Assembly (NCBI GenBank): GCA_013002465.1 | Contig: JABDJO010000122.1 | Span: 1 to 54,618 of the forward strand | Source of the DNA: Silicimonas sp. | GTDB lineage: Bacteria > Pseudomonadota > Alphaproteobacteria > Rhodobacterales > Rhodobacteraceae | Reading direction: 5' to 3' | DNA length: 54,618 nucleotides | Shown here: positions 34,322 to 42,370 of the stretch, in pieces | How positions within the stretch are numbered: position 1 is the stretch's first letter | Layout of the letters: each line of letters opens with the position of its first letter | Notes under the pieces: generated by a model | Seen by the model: only the letters and a program-made list of their open reading frames with translations | What the model was told of the DNA's origin: nothing | The model's database searches: none | Made by a program: the position numbers and the translations under genes

Positions 34322-34975
34322 ATGATCCGGTTCCTTTCGATCTTGGCCCTTCTTCTTGCGGGCACTGCTGATGCAGAAGGAACCATTTCGGCTGCGGGTC
34401 GGATCGAAAGCCTGGACAAGCCGGCGAGTTGCTCGGCGGCACTGATCCGGCCGGATGTCATCGTGACAGCAGCCCATTGCGGACAGCGCGGCAAGTGGGT
34501 GTTTCGCCCGGGCGACGGTCAGGATGGCGATGTTTACCAGATTCTCAAGGTGACACAGCATCCCTTGTATGACCGGGATGGACCGCGCGTGGATTGGAAG
34601 CTCAGGTTCGATATTGCCGTGGGACGCCTTGCCAAACCCGTTCCGGCAAGTCGGGCCGTACCATTTTCCCTTGGCGACGACGCGGTTCTTGGCGAACGTC
34701 TTTTCATCGCAAGTTGGCGGCTGGATGCGACAGGTCGGCCACGACAGCGCATTTGTCTGGTATTTGATGGCGTGCCCAGGCTTGTCACGCTGGCTTGCCG
34801 TGTTCAGGGCGGCGAAAGCGGTGCGCCAGTGCTGCGGCGCACCGAAGACGGGCTTGAACTTGTCGCCATTGTCAGCAGCCGGGCACGGGTGCGCGGTCAA
34901 CCCGTCGCACAGGCGTCAAACGTGCGATTAAGGCTTCCTCCTTTGTTGGATATTGTGGATGCCGACACCCCTTGA
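34322..34975 (+). CDS. Second secreted trypsin-like serine protease
   Basis: A 217-residue S1-type protease with a signal peptide (MIRFLSILALLLAGTADA). The triad is His52 in VTAAHC, Asp97 in RFDIAVGRL and Ser166 in QGGESGAPVL. It is a distant paralogue of the gene just upstream and shares its strand. The last few codons contain the -35 element of the heat-shock promoter for hsp20, so the protease gene and the promoter share sequence. Substrate unknown. Confidence 0.85.
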   Translation: MIRFLSILALLLAGTADAEGTISAAGRIESLDKPASCSAALIRPDVIVTAAHCGQRGKWVFRPGDGQDGDVYQILKVTQHPLYDRDGPRVDWKLRFDIAVGRLAKPVPASRAVPFSLGDDAVLGERLFIASWRLDATGRPRQRICLVFDGVPRLVTLACRVQGGESGAPVLRRTEDGLELVAIVSSRARVRGQPVAQASNVRLRLPPLLDIVDADTP

Positions 34976-34999
34976 AGGGGGTGGTTCCACTTCCTATCT
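34971..34999 (+). promoter_or_regulatory. Predicted RpoH (heat-shock) promoter of hsp20
   Basis: CTTGAA (34971-34976) and CTATCT (34994-34999) are 17 bases apart. This matches the alphaproteobacterial RpoH consensus (CTTG, about 17 bases, CTATNT). It overlaps the stop of the second protease gene and would start transcription near 35006, giving a leader of about 94 bases that contains the thermometer. Confidence 0.68.
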
Positions 35000-35046
35000 T
35001 TGCGTTGTCGGAGGCCGAAATCGGGTCCGGCACCTAAGAAAACCTG

Positions 35047-35094
35047 GCCTTGCCCCTATGGGAAGGCTGATCTGTAATCGCTCAATGGAGGATT
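35047..35094 (+). promoter_or_regulatory. ROSE-like RNA thermometer before hsp20
   Basis: The last leader hairpin pairs AATC-CTC (35076-35083, with Gly base G35080 bulged) with GAGGATT (35088-35094) around an AATG loop. This covers the Shine-Dalgarno GGAGGA and puts a UCGCU (35078-35082, the UYGCU of ROSE elements) opposite AGGA. A second, more stable hairpin (GCCTT-CCC with GGG-AAGGC, 35047-35067) lies just upstream. This is the arrangement of ROSE thermometers known from small heat-shock genes of rhizobia: at high temperature the weak stem opens and translation begins. Confidence 0.75.
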
Positions 35095-35099
35095 GCCTC

Positions 35100-35558
35100 A
35101 TGCGTAGGTTTGATCTTGCACCGCTTTACCGTGCAACCGTCGGTTTCGACCAAATGGCCGACATGATGGACCGGATTCTGACGGACACGTCAGCAACCCC
35201 GTCCTACCCCCCTTATAACATTGAAAAGACTGCCGATGACGCCTGGCGTATCTCGATCGCCGTGGCTGGCTTTTCGGAAGACGATCTGTCGGTTGAAGTG
35301 CGTGAAAACGCCCTGATCGTGTCTGCGAAAAAGACAGAAGACACCGACGAGCGGACTTATCTGCATCGCGGCATCGCCAACCGCGCCTTCGAGCGTCGGT
35401 TCGCCCTTGCCGATCACGTTCGCGTCTCGGGCGCGAGCCATGTGAACGGCATGCTGAACATCGACCTCGTGCGCGAAGTGCCCGAGGCCCTGAAACCGCG
35501 CCGGATTGAAATCGCGGCAGGCGACACGGTCGAAGCCAAGGCGGTTGAGGCCAAGTAA
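35100..35558 (+). CDS. Small heat shock protein (Hsp20/IbpA family)
   Basis: ATP-independent holdase chaperone of 152 residues. The alpha-crystallin domain (about 38-130) starts YPPYNIEKTADDAWRISIAVAGFSEDDLSVEV and has the YLHRGIANRAFERRFALADHVRV segment and the conserved NGMLNIDLVREVPE stretch. It ends with a flexible tail that has no clear I-x-I motif; the KPRRIEI segment takes that place. The start at 35100 is fixed by GGAGG at 35087-35091. Expression is likely controlled by an RpoH promoter and a ROSE-like thermometer, described separately. Confidence 0.92.
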   Translation: MRRFDLAPLYRATVGFDQMADMMDRILTDTSATPSYPPYNIEKTADDAWRISIAVAGFSEDDLSVEVRENALIVSAKKTEDTDERTYLHRGIANRAFERRFALADHVRVSGASHVNGMLNIDLVREVPEALKPRRIEIAAGDTVEAKAVEAK

Positions 35559-35585
35559 TCGTTCGCTTGACCATCGCACATCACG

Positions 35586-35618
35586 AAAGGCGTCCCTGCG
35601 TGACAAGGGCGCCTTTTT
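35586..35618 (+). terminator. Rho-independent terminator after hsp20
   Basis: AAAGGCG-CCCT (35586-35597, one T bulged) pairs with AGGGCGCCTTT (35606-35616), and the stem ends in a run of five T. It lies 27 bases after the hsp20 stop. Confidence 0.8.
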
Positions 35619-35666
35619 CGTGCGAGTTTCGCATTTTCGACAAAATGCCGGGGCAAACAAACCGAC

Positions 35667-36197
35667 ATGTCTGATCCGAAACACCTGCGCGGATACTGGC
35701 GCGATATGCCGACCGGTCTGAAAGCTCGATTTTTTGGGTGGATCATCTATTGGCTTCTTGTGGCCTGGCTGCTGTCTCAGGGCATGCTCTTGGGGATCGT
35801 CTTGTTGGTAATCCCCGGGTTCTGGTGGGTGGCAAAAGCCTGGTTTCAAAGTGAGGTTCTTGGAGCAGACCTGCATACCGGCAACCCCGGGCTTGCCAGC
35901 TATACGCTGGATTATGTCTGGGGATCGTCGTTCTATTTGCGGTGCCTGGTTGTGGTCACGCTTCTTGCCGCCGCACTTGGCGGGCTGGGCTGGGTCGGCA
36001 CGGAAGAGATGCGCACCGAAGCGGCAAAACCGACAGTTGGCGAGACCGTTTCCTCAACCGTGCAGTCTGCAAAGGACGGCGCGGCCCAAATGGCCGGAGC
36101 GGCCAGGGACAAGGCTGCTGACGCTGCCGAAGGCACGATGGAAACAACGCGCGGTTGGTATGCGACCGCCAAGGGTTGGTTCACTGGCGAAAACTAG
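35667..36197 (+). CDS. Small membrane protein with Ala-rich amphipathic tail, unknown function
   Basis: A 176-residue protein with two or three predicted membrane helices (FFGWIIYWLLVAWLLSQGML and GIVLLVIPGFWWVAKAW at about 22-58, and LVVVTLLAAALGGLGW at about 93-109). A C-terminal region of about 65 residues follows, rich in Ala, Lys, Asp and Thr (AAQMAGAARDKAADAAEGT), shaped like an apolipoprotein- or LEA-type amphipathic helix. I do not recognise the family. It lies downstream of the hsp20 terminator and is convergent with the ALDH16 gene, six bases away. Confidence 0.6.
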   Translation: MSDPKHLRGYWRDMPTGLKARFFGWIIYWLLVAWLLSQGMLLGIVLLVIPGFWWVAKAWFQSEVLGADLHTGNPGLASYTLDYVWGSSFYLRCLVVVTLLAAALGGLGWVGTEEMRTEAAKPTVGETVSSTVQSAKDGAAQMAGAARDKAADAAEGTMETTRGWYATAKGWFTGEN

Positions 36198-36203
36198 ACG
36201 GAC

Positions 36204-38546
36204 CTATTCCCCGTAAGGCACCCATATCGTCTTGACCTCGGTTGCGGCTGGCAAGAACGCTTGTGACGCTGCTTTGGTCCAGTCATGGGATTTTCCATTG
36301 TTGACCCAAGTGCGTTTCAGGTTGCCGGCTGCCTCGCGTTCGATAACCGCAGAGAGATCGCTGGACGAGAAACCCCAGACCGCATCCACATCCATATGAC
36401 CGGCGATCTGAGGCGCCAGTTCGGTGTGCGATCCAGTCAGGATGTTCACGACACCGCCCGGAATGTCAGACGTTTCCAACACCTGGTACAGATCGGTCGC
36501 CGCCAGGGGATAGGGTTCGGACGCGACCAGCGTGATCCGGTTGCCCATAGCAAGCGCCGAACCGATCAGTGACACAGGGCCCAACAATGCGCTGTCGTCC
36601 GGGGCGAAGGCCGCGATCTTGCCGACCGGTTCATTCATTGCCAGGGCAATGCCGCGGATAGGGACGCCCTTGGCACGTCCGTCGTGCTTGTCAGCCCAGG
36701 CCGCCCAGGTGAACAATCGGTCAACCGAAGCTTCGACCTCGGCGCCGCCACCTCGTTTTCCGGTCATTGAATCGATCCGAGCGGCAAATTCGTCGGCGCG
36801 CGCTGAAAGATTTTCGCCAAGATAGTACAGGATTTGCGCCCTGAGATGGCCGGTGGTTTTGCTCCAGCCGTCGGCGGCGTTCATTGCTTCGACGGCGTTG
36901 CGGACGTCCTTGCGGTTGGCGACGCCCACATGCCCCAAAAGCTGACCGCGCCGCGACCAGATGGCGCGCGAATAGCCACCGTCAGGGCGGGACTGTTTGC
37001 CACCAACGTACAATTTGGCGGTGCGGTCGATCTGATCGACGGGTTCGCCGCCCGATACGGGTGCTTCGTTGGGTTTCAATAGCTCGATAGATCGTGCGTT
37101 GCCCTTGGCGCGGGTATAGCCCAGCAATCCTTCCCACCCACCTTCGCGTCCAAAACCGCTTTCGCGTACACCGCCGAATCCAGCGGCGGCATCGAACAGG
37201 TTGGTCGCATTCACCCAGACGACTCCGGCGGCCAGTTTGGGCGCGATATCAAGGGCAAGGTTCACATTCTCGGTCCAAAGCGTGGCTGCCAACCCATAGC
37301 GCGTGTTATTCGCCAGTTCGACCGCCTCGCCCGGCGTGCGGAAGGTGGTCGATGCCAGGACGGGGCCAAAGACCTCTTCCTGCATCAACTTGTCGGATGT
37401 CGTCAGCCCGGTGATCAGGGTCGGCGGATAGAAACAGCCTTTCTTCGGCACCTCGGTTGCCGCGTGATAAACCTCACCGGCAGAGCTATCGACCAACTTC
37501 CTGATCGTTTTCAGTTGTATCGGGTCAACCACGGCGCCGACATCAATGCACTTGTCCAATGGGTCACCGATGCGCAATTTGTCCATACGCGCCTTGAGGT
37601 GGCGGATGAAATCCTCGGCGATGCCTTCCTGCAGCAACAATCGGGACCCCGCGCAGCACACCTGGCCCTGATTGAACCAGATGGCATCGACAAGCCCTTC
37701 GAGTGCGCTGTCCATGTCAGCGTCGTCGAATACGATGTAAGGTGACTTGCCGCCCAGCTCCAACGTTAGCGACTTCCCACTGCCCGCCGTGGCCCTGCGG
37801 ATGATGCGACCTACTTCGGTTGAACCTGTAAAAGCGATCTTGTCGATTTCGGGATGGGCGGTGATCAACTCGCCGACCGCACCGTCCCCGGTCACAATGT
37901 TCAGAACACCGGGCGGAACGCCAGCCTGGCGGCTGAGATCGGCGAAAAGAAGAGCCGTCAGCGATGTGTACTCGGCAGGCTTCAACACCACTGTGTTGCC
38001 CATGGCCAATGCCGGCGCGATCTTCCAGGCCAGCATCAGCAAAGGGAAGTTCCAAGGCACGATCTGGCCGCAAACACCAAGTGCTTCACGGTCGGGCAGT
38101 TCCTGGTCCATCAGTTGCGCCAGTCCGGCGTGATAGTAAAAGTGCCGCGCGACCAGCGGGATGTCGATGTCGCGGCTTTCCCGGATGGGTTTGCCGTTGT
38201 CGAGTGTTTCAAGAACCGCAAACAGGCGCGATTGCTTCTGGATCAACCGTGCAAGCGCATAAAGCACCCGCGCGCGATGCTTTGAATCCTTGGCCCAGGA
38301 CCCTTGTGCGGCGCGCGCTGCTTTCACCGCGGTATTGATCTGTGGCTTGGTGGCTTGCGAAACTTTGGCAAGCGCCTTTCCCGTGGCCGGATTCTTTGTC
38401 GGAAACAGCTTGTTCGGTTTTGTCCAATCGCCGTCGATGAACAGGCCAAATTTGCCGCCGTGGCTGTCGATCCATGCCAGCGCTTCCGAGGCGTCCTCGG
38501 GTGCCGGGCCGTAGTCCATCGTTTCGAAGAAATCTCTGACGTTCAT
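36204..38546 (-). CDS. Two-domain aldehyde dehydrogenase of the ALDH16 family
   Basis: A 780-residue protein with two aldehyde dehydrogenase domains, the layout of ALDH16. The N-terminal domain (about 35-490) has the complete active site: Asn166 in PWNFPL, Glu263 in LELGGKSP and Cys297 in GQVCCAGSR. The C-terminal domain (about 510-780) resembles ALDH again (KLYVGGKQSRPDGGYSRAIW, PVGKIAAFAPDDSALLGPVS) but has no cysteine in the position of the nucleophile and appears to be non-catalytic. Bacterial ALDH16 from Loktanella has been crystallised and is active, unlike the human form. It is in an operon with deoC, so acetaldehyde made by DeoC is a plausible substrate. Confidence 0.9.
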   Translation of the reverse strand: MNVRDFFETMDYGPAPEDASEALAWIDSHGGKFGLFIDGDWTKPNKLFPTKNPATGKALAKVSQATKPQINTAVKAARAAQGSWAKDSKHRARVLYALARLIQKQSRLFAVLETLDNGKPIRESRDIDIPLVARHFYYHAGLAQLMDQELPDREALGVCGQIVPWNFPLLMLAWKIAPALAMGNTVVLKPAEYTSLTALLFADLSRQAGVPPGVLNIVTGDGAVGELITAHPEIDKIAFTGSTEVGRIIRRATAGSGKSLTLELGGKSPYIVFDDADMDSALEGLVDAIWFNQGQVCCAGSRLLLQEGIAEDFIRHLKARMDKLRIGDPLDKCIDVGAVVDPIQLKTIRKLVDSSAGEVYHAATEVPKKGCFYPPTLITGLTTSDKLMQEEVFGPVLASTTFRTPGEAVELANNTRYGLAATLWTENVNLALDIAPKLAAGVVWVNATNLFDAAAGFGGVRESGFGREGGWEGLLGYTRAKGNARSIELLKPNEAPVSGGEPVDQIDRTAKLYVGGKQSRPDGGYSRAIWSRRGQLLGHVGVANRKDVRNAVEAMNAADGWSKTTGHLRAQILYYLGENLSARADEFAARIDSMTGKRGGGAEVEASVDRLFTWAAWADKHDGRAKGVPIRGIALAMNEPVGKIAAFAPDDSALLGPVSLIGSALAMGNRITLVASEPYPLAATDLYQVLETSDIPGGVVNILTGSHTELAPQIAGHMDVDAVWGFSSSDLSAVIEREAAGNLKRTWVNNGKSHDWTKAASQAFLPAATEVKTIWVPYGE

Positions 38547-38559
38547 ATTCGGTCCTCCA

Positions 38560-38865
38560 TCAGACCGTTAATTTGCGCGCAAACCAGTCGCGCTCCAGCG
38601 TTTCTATGTCAGGTGCGACACGGACCCAATCCGCATCAATGGGATACCATGCCCAGATGCCCGGATGTCCGCGCCGATAGGCGAATTCAATGCCATCGAC
38701 GTCTGGGCGTCCGATGTAGAAAACATGCCCGTCCTCGGAAAGCCGGGCTTCTTGCGATGAGTAGATGAAACCAATCTGTGCGTCGTCATCGTATCGTCCG
38801 TCGGAATAGTCTCGTAAATAAGTGGCGGCTTCAGGCGGGTAGTCGGAATGGGCGGACGCACTCAT
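38560..38865 (-). CDS. Small protein of unknown function between deoC and ALDH16
   Basis: A 101-residue acidic, Tyr/Trp-rich protein without signal peptide or membrane helix. Its second half (HVFYIGRPDVDGIEFAYRRGHPGIWAWYPIDADWV) looks like an all-beta SUKH- or SMI1-like immunity-type surface, but I cannot assign it to a family. It overlaps the deoC stop by four bases (38862-38865) and lies 13 bases before the ALDH16 gene, so it is part of that operon. Translation coupling and position support it as a real gene. Confidence 0.65.
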   Translation of the reverse strand: MSASAHSDYPPEAATYLRDYSDGRYDDDAQIGFIYSSQEARLSEDGHVFYIGRPDVDGIEFAYRRGHPGIWAWYPIDADWVRVAPDIETLERDWFARKLTV

Positions 38866-39863
38866 CCGATCGCGTGCCTGTATGCGGCCGAGTAACGGCC
38901 GGTGGCAAAATGCTCCAACTGCCGCTCGATATCGCCCATCAGGGACGAGGCTCCGAACCGGAACAGGTCCGGGTTGAGCCAGCGGTCACCCAATTCATCC
39001 TTGATCAGCGTGAGGTAGGTAACAGCGTCTTTCGCCTTCGAGATTCCGCCAGCGGGTTTATAGCCGACGCGGTAACCCGTTGTTTCATGATAGGCGCGAA
39101 TGGCTCGCGTCATGACAAGCGATACCGGAAGCGTGGCGTTGACGCTTTCTTTGCCTGTCGACGTCTTGATGAAATCGGCACCCGCCATCATGCAGACCCA
39201 CGAAGCACGGGCAACGTTCCTGAGAGTGCCCAATTCGCCGGTCGCCAGGATCGCCTTGACGTGCGCCTCTCCGCAAGCCTCGCGAAAGGTGCGCATCTCA
39301 TCGTACAGCGCCTGCCAGTTGCCGGTCAGCACATGGCGGCGCGAAATGACAATGTCGATCTCGCCTGCCCCGGCCTTGACGCTTTCGCTGATCTCGGCAA
39401 CGCGCAACTTGAAAGGCGACAAACCGGCTGGAAAACCGGTGGAAACGGCCGCAACCGGAATGCCGGTGCCCTGCAAGGCCTGTACCGCGGTTTCGATCAT
39501 GTCGTGATACACGCAGACCGCGCCAACCGTGACCGGTGACATGTCCATCGCCTTGAGGATCTCGGGCCGGATCGGGTTTGCGGCCTTGGCACACAAGCGT
39601 CTGACCCTTCCCTTTGTGTCGTCGCCTGAAAGCGTGGTCAGGTCGATCATGGTCACCGCGCGCAATAGCCAGGCAGCCTGAAATTCCTTCTTGACCGAGC
39701 GGCGACCGGGCAGCGTTGCCGCCCGGCGTTCGATGGCACTTGTGTTGGCCTGAAGCGCTCGGATCAGATCCAGGTCAAGTTCCATGCCAGGATTGCGCGG
39801 TTCTTGAACCTGCGGCAGTTGAGCTTTTTGAAGCGGAACGGTTTTGCTGGATGTCGGCGGCAT
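38862..39863 (-). CDS. deoC: Deoxyribose-phosphate aldolase
   Basis: Splits 2-deoxyribose 5-phosphate into glyceraldehyde 3-phosphate and acetaldehyde. I choose the ATG at 39863, giving 333 residues with the LPQVQEPRNPGMELD N-terminal extension seen in this group; a shorter form from the ATG at 39785 would lack it. The Schiff-base lysine is Lys233 in ADFIKTSTGKES and a second catalytic Lys is in GYKPAGGISK. The sequence STGFPAGLSPFKLRVAE is also typical. Its neighbours, a small unknown protein and ALDH16, would allow the acetaldehyde to be oxidised to acetate. Confidence 0.93.
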   Translation of the reverse strand: MPPTSSKTVPLQKAQLPQVQEPRNPGMELDLDLIRALQANTSAIERRAATLPGRRSVKKEFQAAWLLRAVTMIDLTTLSGDDTKGRVRRLCAKAANPIRPEILKAMDMSPVTVGAVCVYHDMIETAVQALQGTGIPVAAVSTGFPAGLSPFKLRVAEISESVKAGAGEIDIVISRRHVLTGNWQALYDEMRTFREACGEAHVKAILATGELGTLRNVARASWVCMMAGADFIKTSTGKESVNATLPVSLVMTRAIRAYHETTGYRVGYKPAGGISKAKDAVTYLTLIKDELGDRWLNPDLFRFGASSLMGDIERQLEHFATGRYSAAYRHAIG

Positions 39864-39978
39864 TTCACAAGGGTGACACGCCGCAGGACCACTTTCAAGA
39901 AAGCTGGGGGAAATCTGGCGATCTGCCACAACGCCTTACGTCACGTTCCGCCGAAACAAGAGCCGACCGCAGCGCGGA

Positions 39979-41196
39979 TCAGGCGTCTAGCAGTACGGTT
40001 TCAACCTTGGCCCCGTGCTCCAGGGTTCGATGCACCGGGCACTTGTCGGCGATTTCCAAAAGCCGGGCGCGTTGTTCTTCGCTCAGATCGCCTTCCAACC
40101 GAATTTCGCGGCGGAACGTATCGATCCGAAAACCCTTCTCATTCCCGGCGTCCTGCGCGTGTACCTTGTCGTGGCTGACATCAACCGACACATGATCCAA
40201 GGGCCATTTCTTGCGGCGCACATACATCCGGATTGTCATCGAGGTGCAGGCACCAAGGCCTGCGGAAAGGAAACCATAGGGCGTCATACCCTTGTTGGTG
40301 CCCCCATAGGCCAGGGGTTCGTCCGCCAGTGTGTGATGTTCGGGACCGGCGTTGACGTCCTGAAGAAACCCATTTTCGTCAGCTTCCGAGACCCGAACGA
40401 TTCCCTCGGGCGCCCCGGGAGGAGGTGCAGGTGGTTTCAGGTCAAGATACCGGCCCGACCAGGCGGCGATAACTTCTGCGGCATATTCGGCATCGTCGGG
40501 GCGCGTGATCAAGTGATCGGCGTTGTCCAGAGTCACAAAGCTTTTGGGATGTTTGGCGGCCATGAATATCTGCGTTGCGTTCTCGATACCCACCGTCGCG
40601 TCGCGCGGGGCATGCATGACAAGCAGGGCCTTGCCAAGTTTTCCAATGACAGGTTCCAAAGCGGCGGCTGAAACGTCTTCGACAAAACTTTTGCCGATGG
40701 TGAACGGACGCCCCGCCAAATCGACCTTGGCCTTTCCATCAGACGCGATGGTGTCCAGAGCATCGCCAAAATTGTGCGTCACGTGTTCCGGGTCAAAGGG
40801 TGCTCCGATGGTGACGACCGCCTTGATGCTGTCGATCTCGGCGGCGGCTTTCAGCACCGCAGCGCCACCAAGCGAATGCCCGATTATCAGGGACGGCGCC
40901 ATATCGCGGTCGGTCAAGTGTTTTGCGGCAAGCACCAGATCTTCGACGTTGGACGTGAAGGTGGTGTTGGCAAACTCACCTTTGGAATGGCCAAGCCCAG
41001 TGAAATCAAAGCGCAATACGGCAATGCCCATGGCCGCCAACCGCCCGGCGATCCGACGCGCCGCCGTGATGTCCTTGCCGCAGGTAAAGCAATGGGCAAA
41101 CAGGGCCGTCGCCAGGTGGGGGCCGTCAGGCATATCCAGGCGCGCCGCCAACTCATCTCCGGCGTGCCCCTGAAATTTAAACCGTTCCATAGACAT
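39979..41196 (-). CDS. Bifunctional alpha/beta hydrolase-OsmC family protein
   Basis: A 405-residue fusion. The N-terminal alpha/beta hydrolase (1-255) has the nucleophile elbow GHSLGGAAV and the segments HCFTCGKDITAARRI and RFDFTGLGHSKGEF. The C-terminal OsmC/Ohr domain (270-405) has the two reactive cysteines in SAGLGACTSMTIRMYV and ADKCPVHRTLE. The OsmC part would reduce organic hydroperoxides; the hydrolase substrate is unknown. The start at 41196 is preceded by AAAGGA. It is divergent from the SMP-30 gene. Confidence 0.9.
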   Translation of the reverse strand: MSMERFKFQGHAGDELAARLDMPDGPHLATALFAHCFTCGKDITAARRIAGRLAAMGIAVLRFDFTGLGHSKGEFANTTFTSNVEDLVLAAKHLTDRDMAPSLIIGHSLGGAAVLKAAAEIDSIKAVVTIGAPFDPEHVTHNFGDALDTIASDGKAKVDLAGRPFTIGKSFVEDVSAAALEPVIGKLGKALLVMHAPRDATVGIENATQIFMAAKHPKSFVTLDNADHLITRPDDAEYAAEVIAAWSGRYLDLKPPAPPPGAPEGIVRVSEADENGFLQDVNAGPEHHTLADEPLAYGGTNKGMTPYGFLSAGLGACTSMTIRMYVRRKKWPLDHVSVDVSHDKVHAQDAGNEKGFRIDTFRREIRLEGDLSEEQRARLLEIADKCPVHRTLEHGAKVETVLLDA

Positions 41197-41386
41197 GGGT
41201 TTTCCTTTCCAAGGCATCATACATTGCCCCGAACGCCTTTTGCGACAAGTCTTCTGACGGCTGTTTCACGTGATGGTGAGGCCGAGTTACAGGTTGTTTT
41301 GCCCCAAATGGCATCAACATGCGGTTTCTGCCTTGTCGAACCCATGTGTCATGCGCAGTCTGGCCAAAGCGGGAAAAGGAACGTGG

Positions 41387-42370
41387 ATGCTCGATCTGGA
41401 GCAGATCAGCTTTGTGGGAGATCGATTGGCACGCCCTGAGTGTGTGTTGGCAACTTCTGACGGCACCTTGCACGTGTCCGATTGGCGAGGTGGTGTGACG
41501 ACGATCCGAAAAGATGGGTCACAAACTTCGATCCTTGCGAAAGGAGAATTTCGGCCAAAGCCAAACGGAATAGCCATCCATCCGAAAGGAGGATGGCTTT
41601 TGGCGCATCTTGGCGACACCGACGGCGGTGTCTATCGGTTGTATCCCGATGGCGCACTAAAGCCCGTCTTGCTTGACATCGACAATGCACCTTTGCCGCC
41701 GACGAACTATGTGCATGTCGATGATCTTGGGCGCATCTGGGCGACTGTCAGCACGCGCAAGCAGCCGCGAAGCCTGGGGTATCGAAGCGATTGCAACGAC
41801 GGATTCGTAGTTCTTCTGGATGGTTCGGGTGCAAGGGTTGTGGCCGATGGACTGGGCTATACCAATGAATGTCTGATCCATCCGACGACGCGCCAATTAT
41901 TCGTGAACGAAACTTTCGCACGGCGCACGTTGCGGTTCGACGTTGCCGACAATGGTAAGCTTGGGAACAAGATGGTCGTGGCGACCTATGGGCATGGCAC
42001 CTATCCCGACGGCCTGTGTTTCGATACCGAGGGCGGATTCTGGATCACCTCGATCGTCAGCAACCGCTTGATCCGAGTTGACGCGAATGGGCGTCAAACC
42101 GTTGTGCTAGAGGATGTGGACAGGGACCAACTTGACCATGTTGAAGCCGCGTATCTGGCTGGCACGATGGGGCGTCCACACCTGGATCGCACGTTCGGGC
42201 GGGTGCTTGGTAATATCTCAAGCGCGGCCTTTGGCGGAACGAAGCTGCGAACGCTCTATCTTGGCTGCCTGCTTGGTAGTTCGCTGGCGACTGCGGAAAG
42301 TCCCGTCCAAGGCGCAGAGCCGTTCCATTGGCACTGGGATCCTTTCCAGGTGGAAGGCGAGGCTCCATGA
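41387..42370 (+). CDS. SMP-30/gluconolactonase (LRE) family protein
   Basis: A 327-residue six-bladed beta-propeller protein of the SMP-30/gluconolaconase/LRE-like family. Conserved pieces are RPECVLATSDGTLHVSDW, KPNGIAIHPKGGWL, YTNECLIHPTTRQLFVNETF and YPDGLCFDTEGGFWITSI; the Glu, Asn and Asp in these blades bind the catalytic calcium or zinc in lactonases. The start at 41387 follows an AAGGAA site; an ATG 39 codons upstream is unlikely. It overlaps the next gene by four bases, and together with an oxidoreductase and a decayed dehydrogenase gene it suggests sugar acid or lactone catabolism. Confidence 0.86.
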   Translation: MLDLEQISFVGDRLARPECVLATSDGTLHVSDWRGGVTTIRKDGSQTSILAKGEFRPKPNGIAIHPKGGWLLAHLGDTDGGVYRLYPDGALKPVLLDIDNAPLPPTNYVHVDDLGRIWATVSTRKQPRSLGYRSDCNDGFVVLLDGSGARVVADGLGYTNECLIHPTTRQLFVNETFARRTLRFDVADNGKLGNKMVVATYGHGTYPDGLCFDTEGGFWITSIVSNRLIRVDANGRQTVVLEDVDRDQLDHVEAAYLAGTMGRPHLDRTFGRVLGNISSAAFGGTKLRTLYLGCLLGSSLATAESPVQGAEPFHWHWDPFQVEGEAP

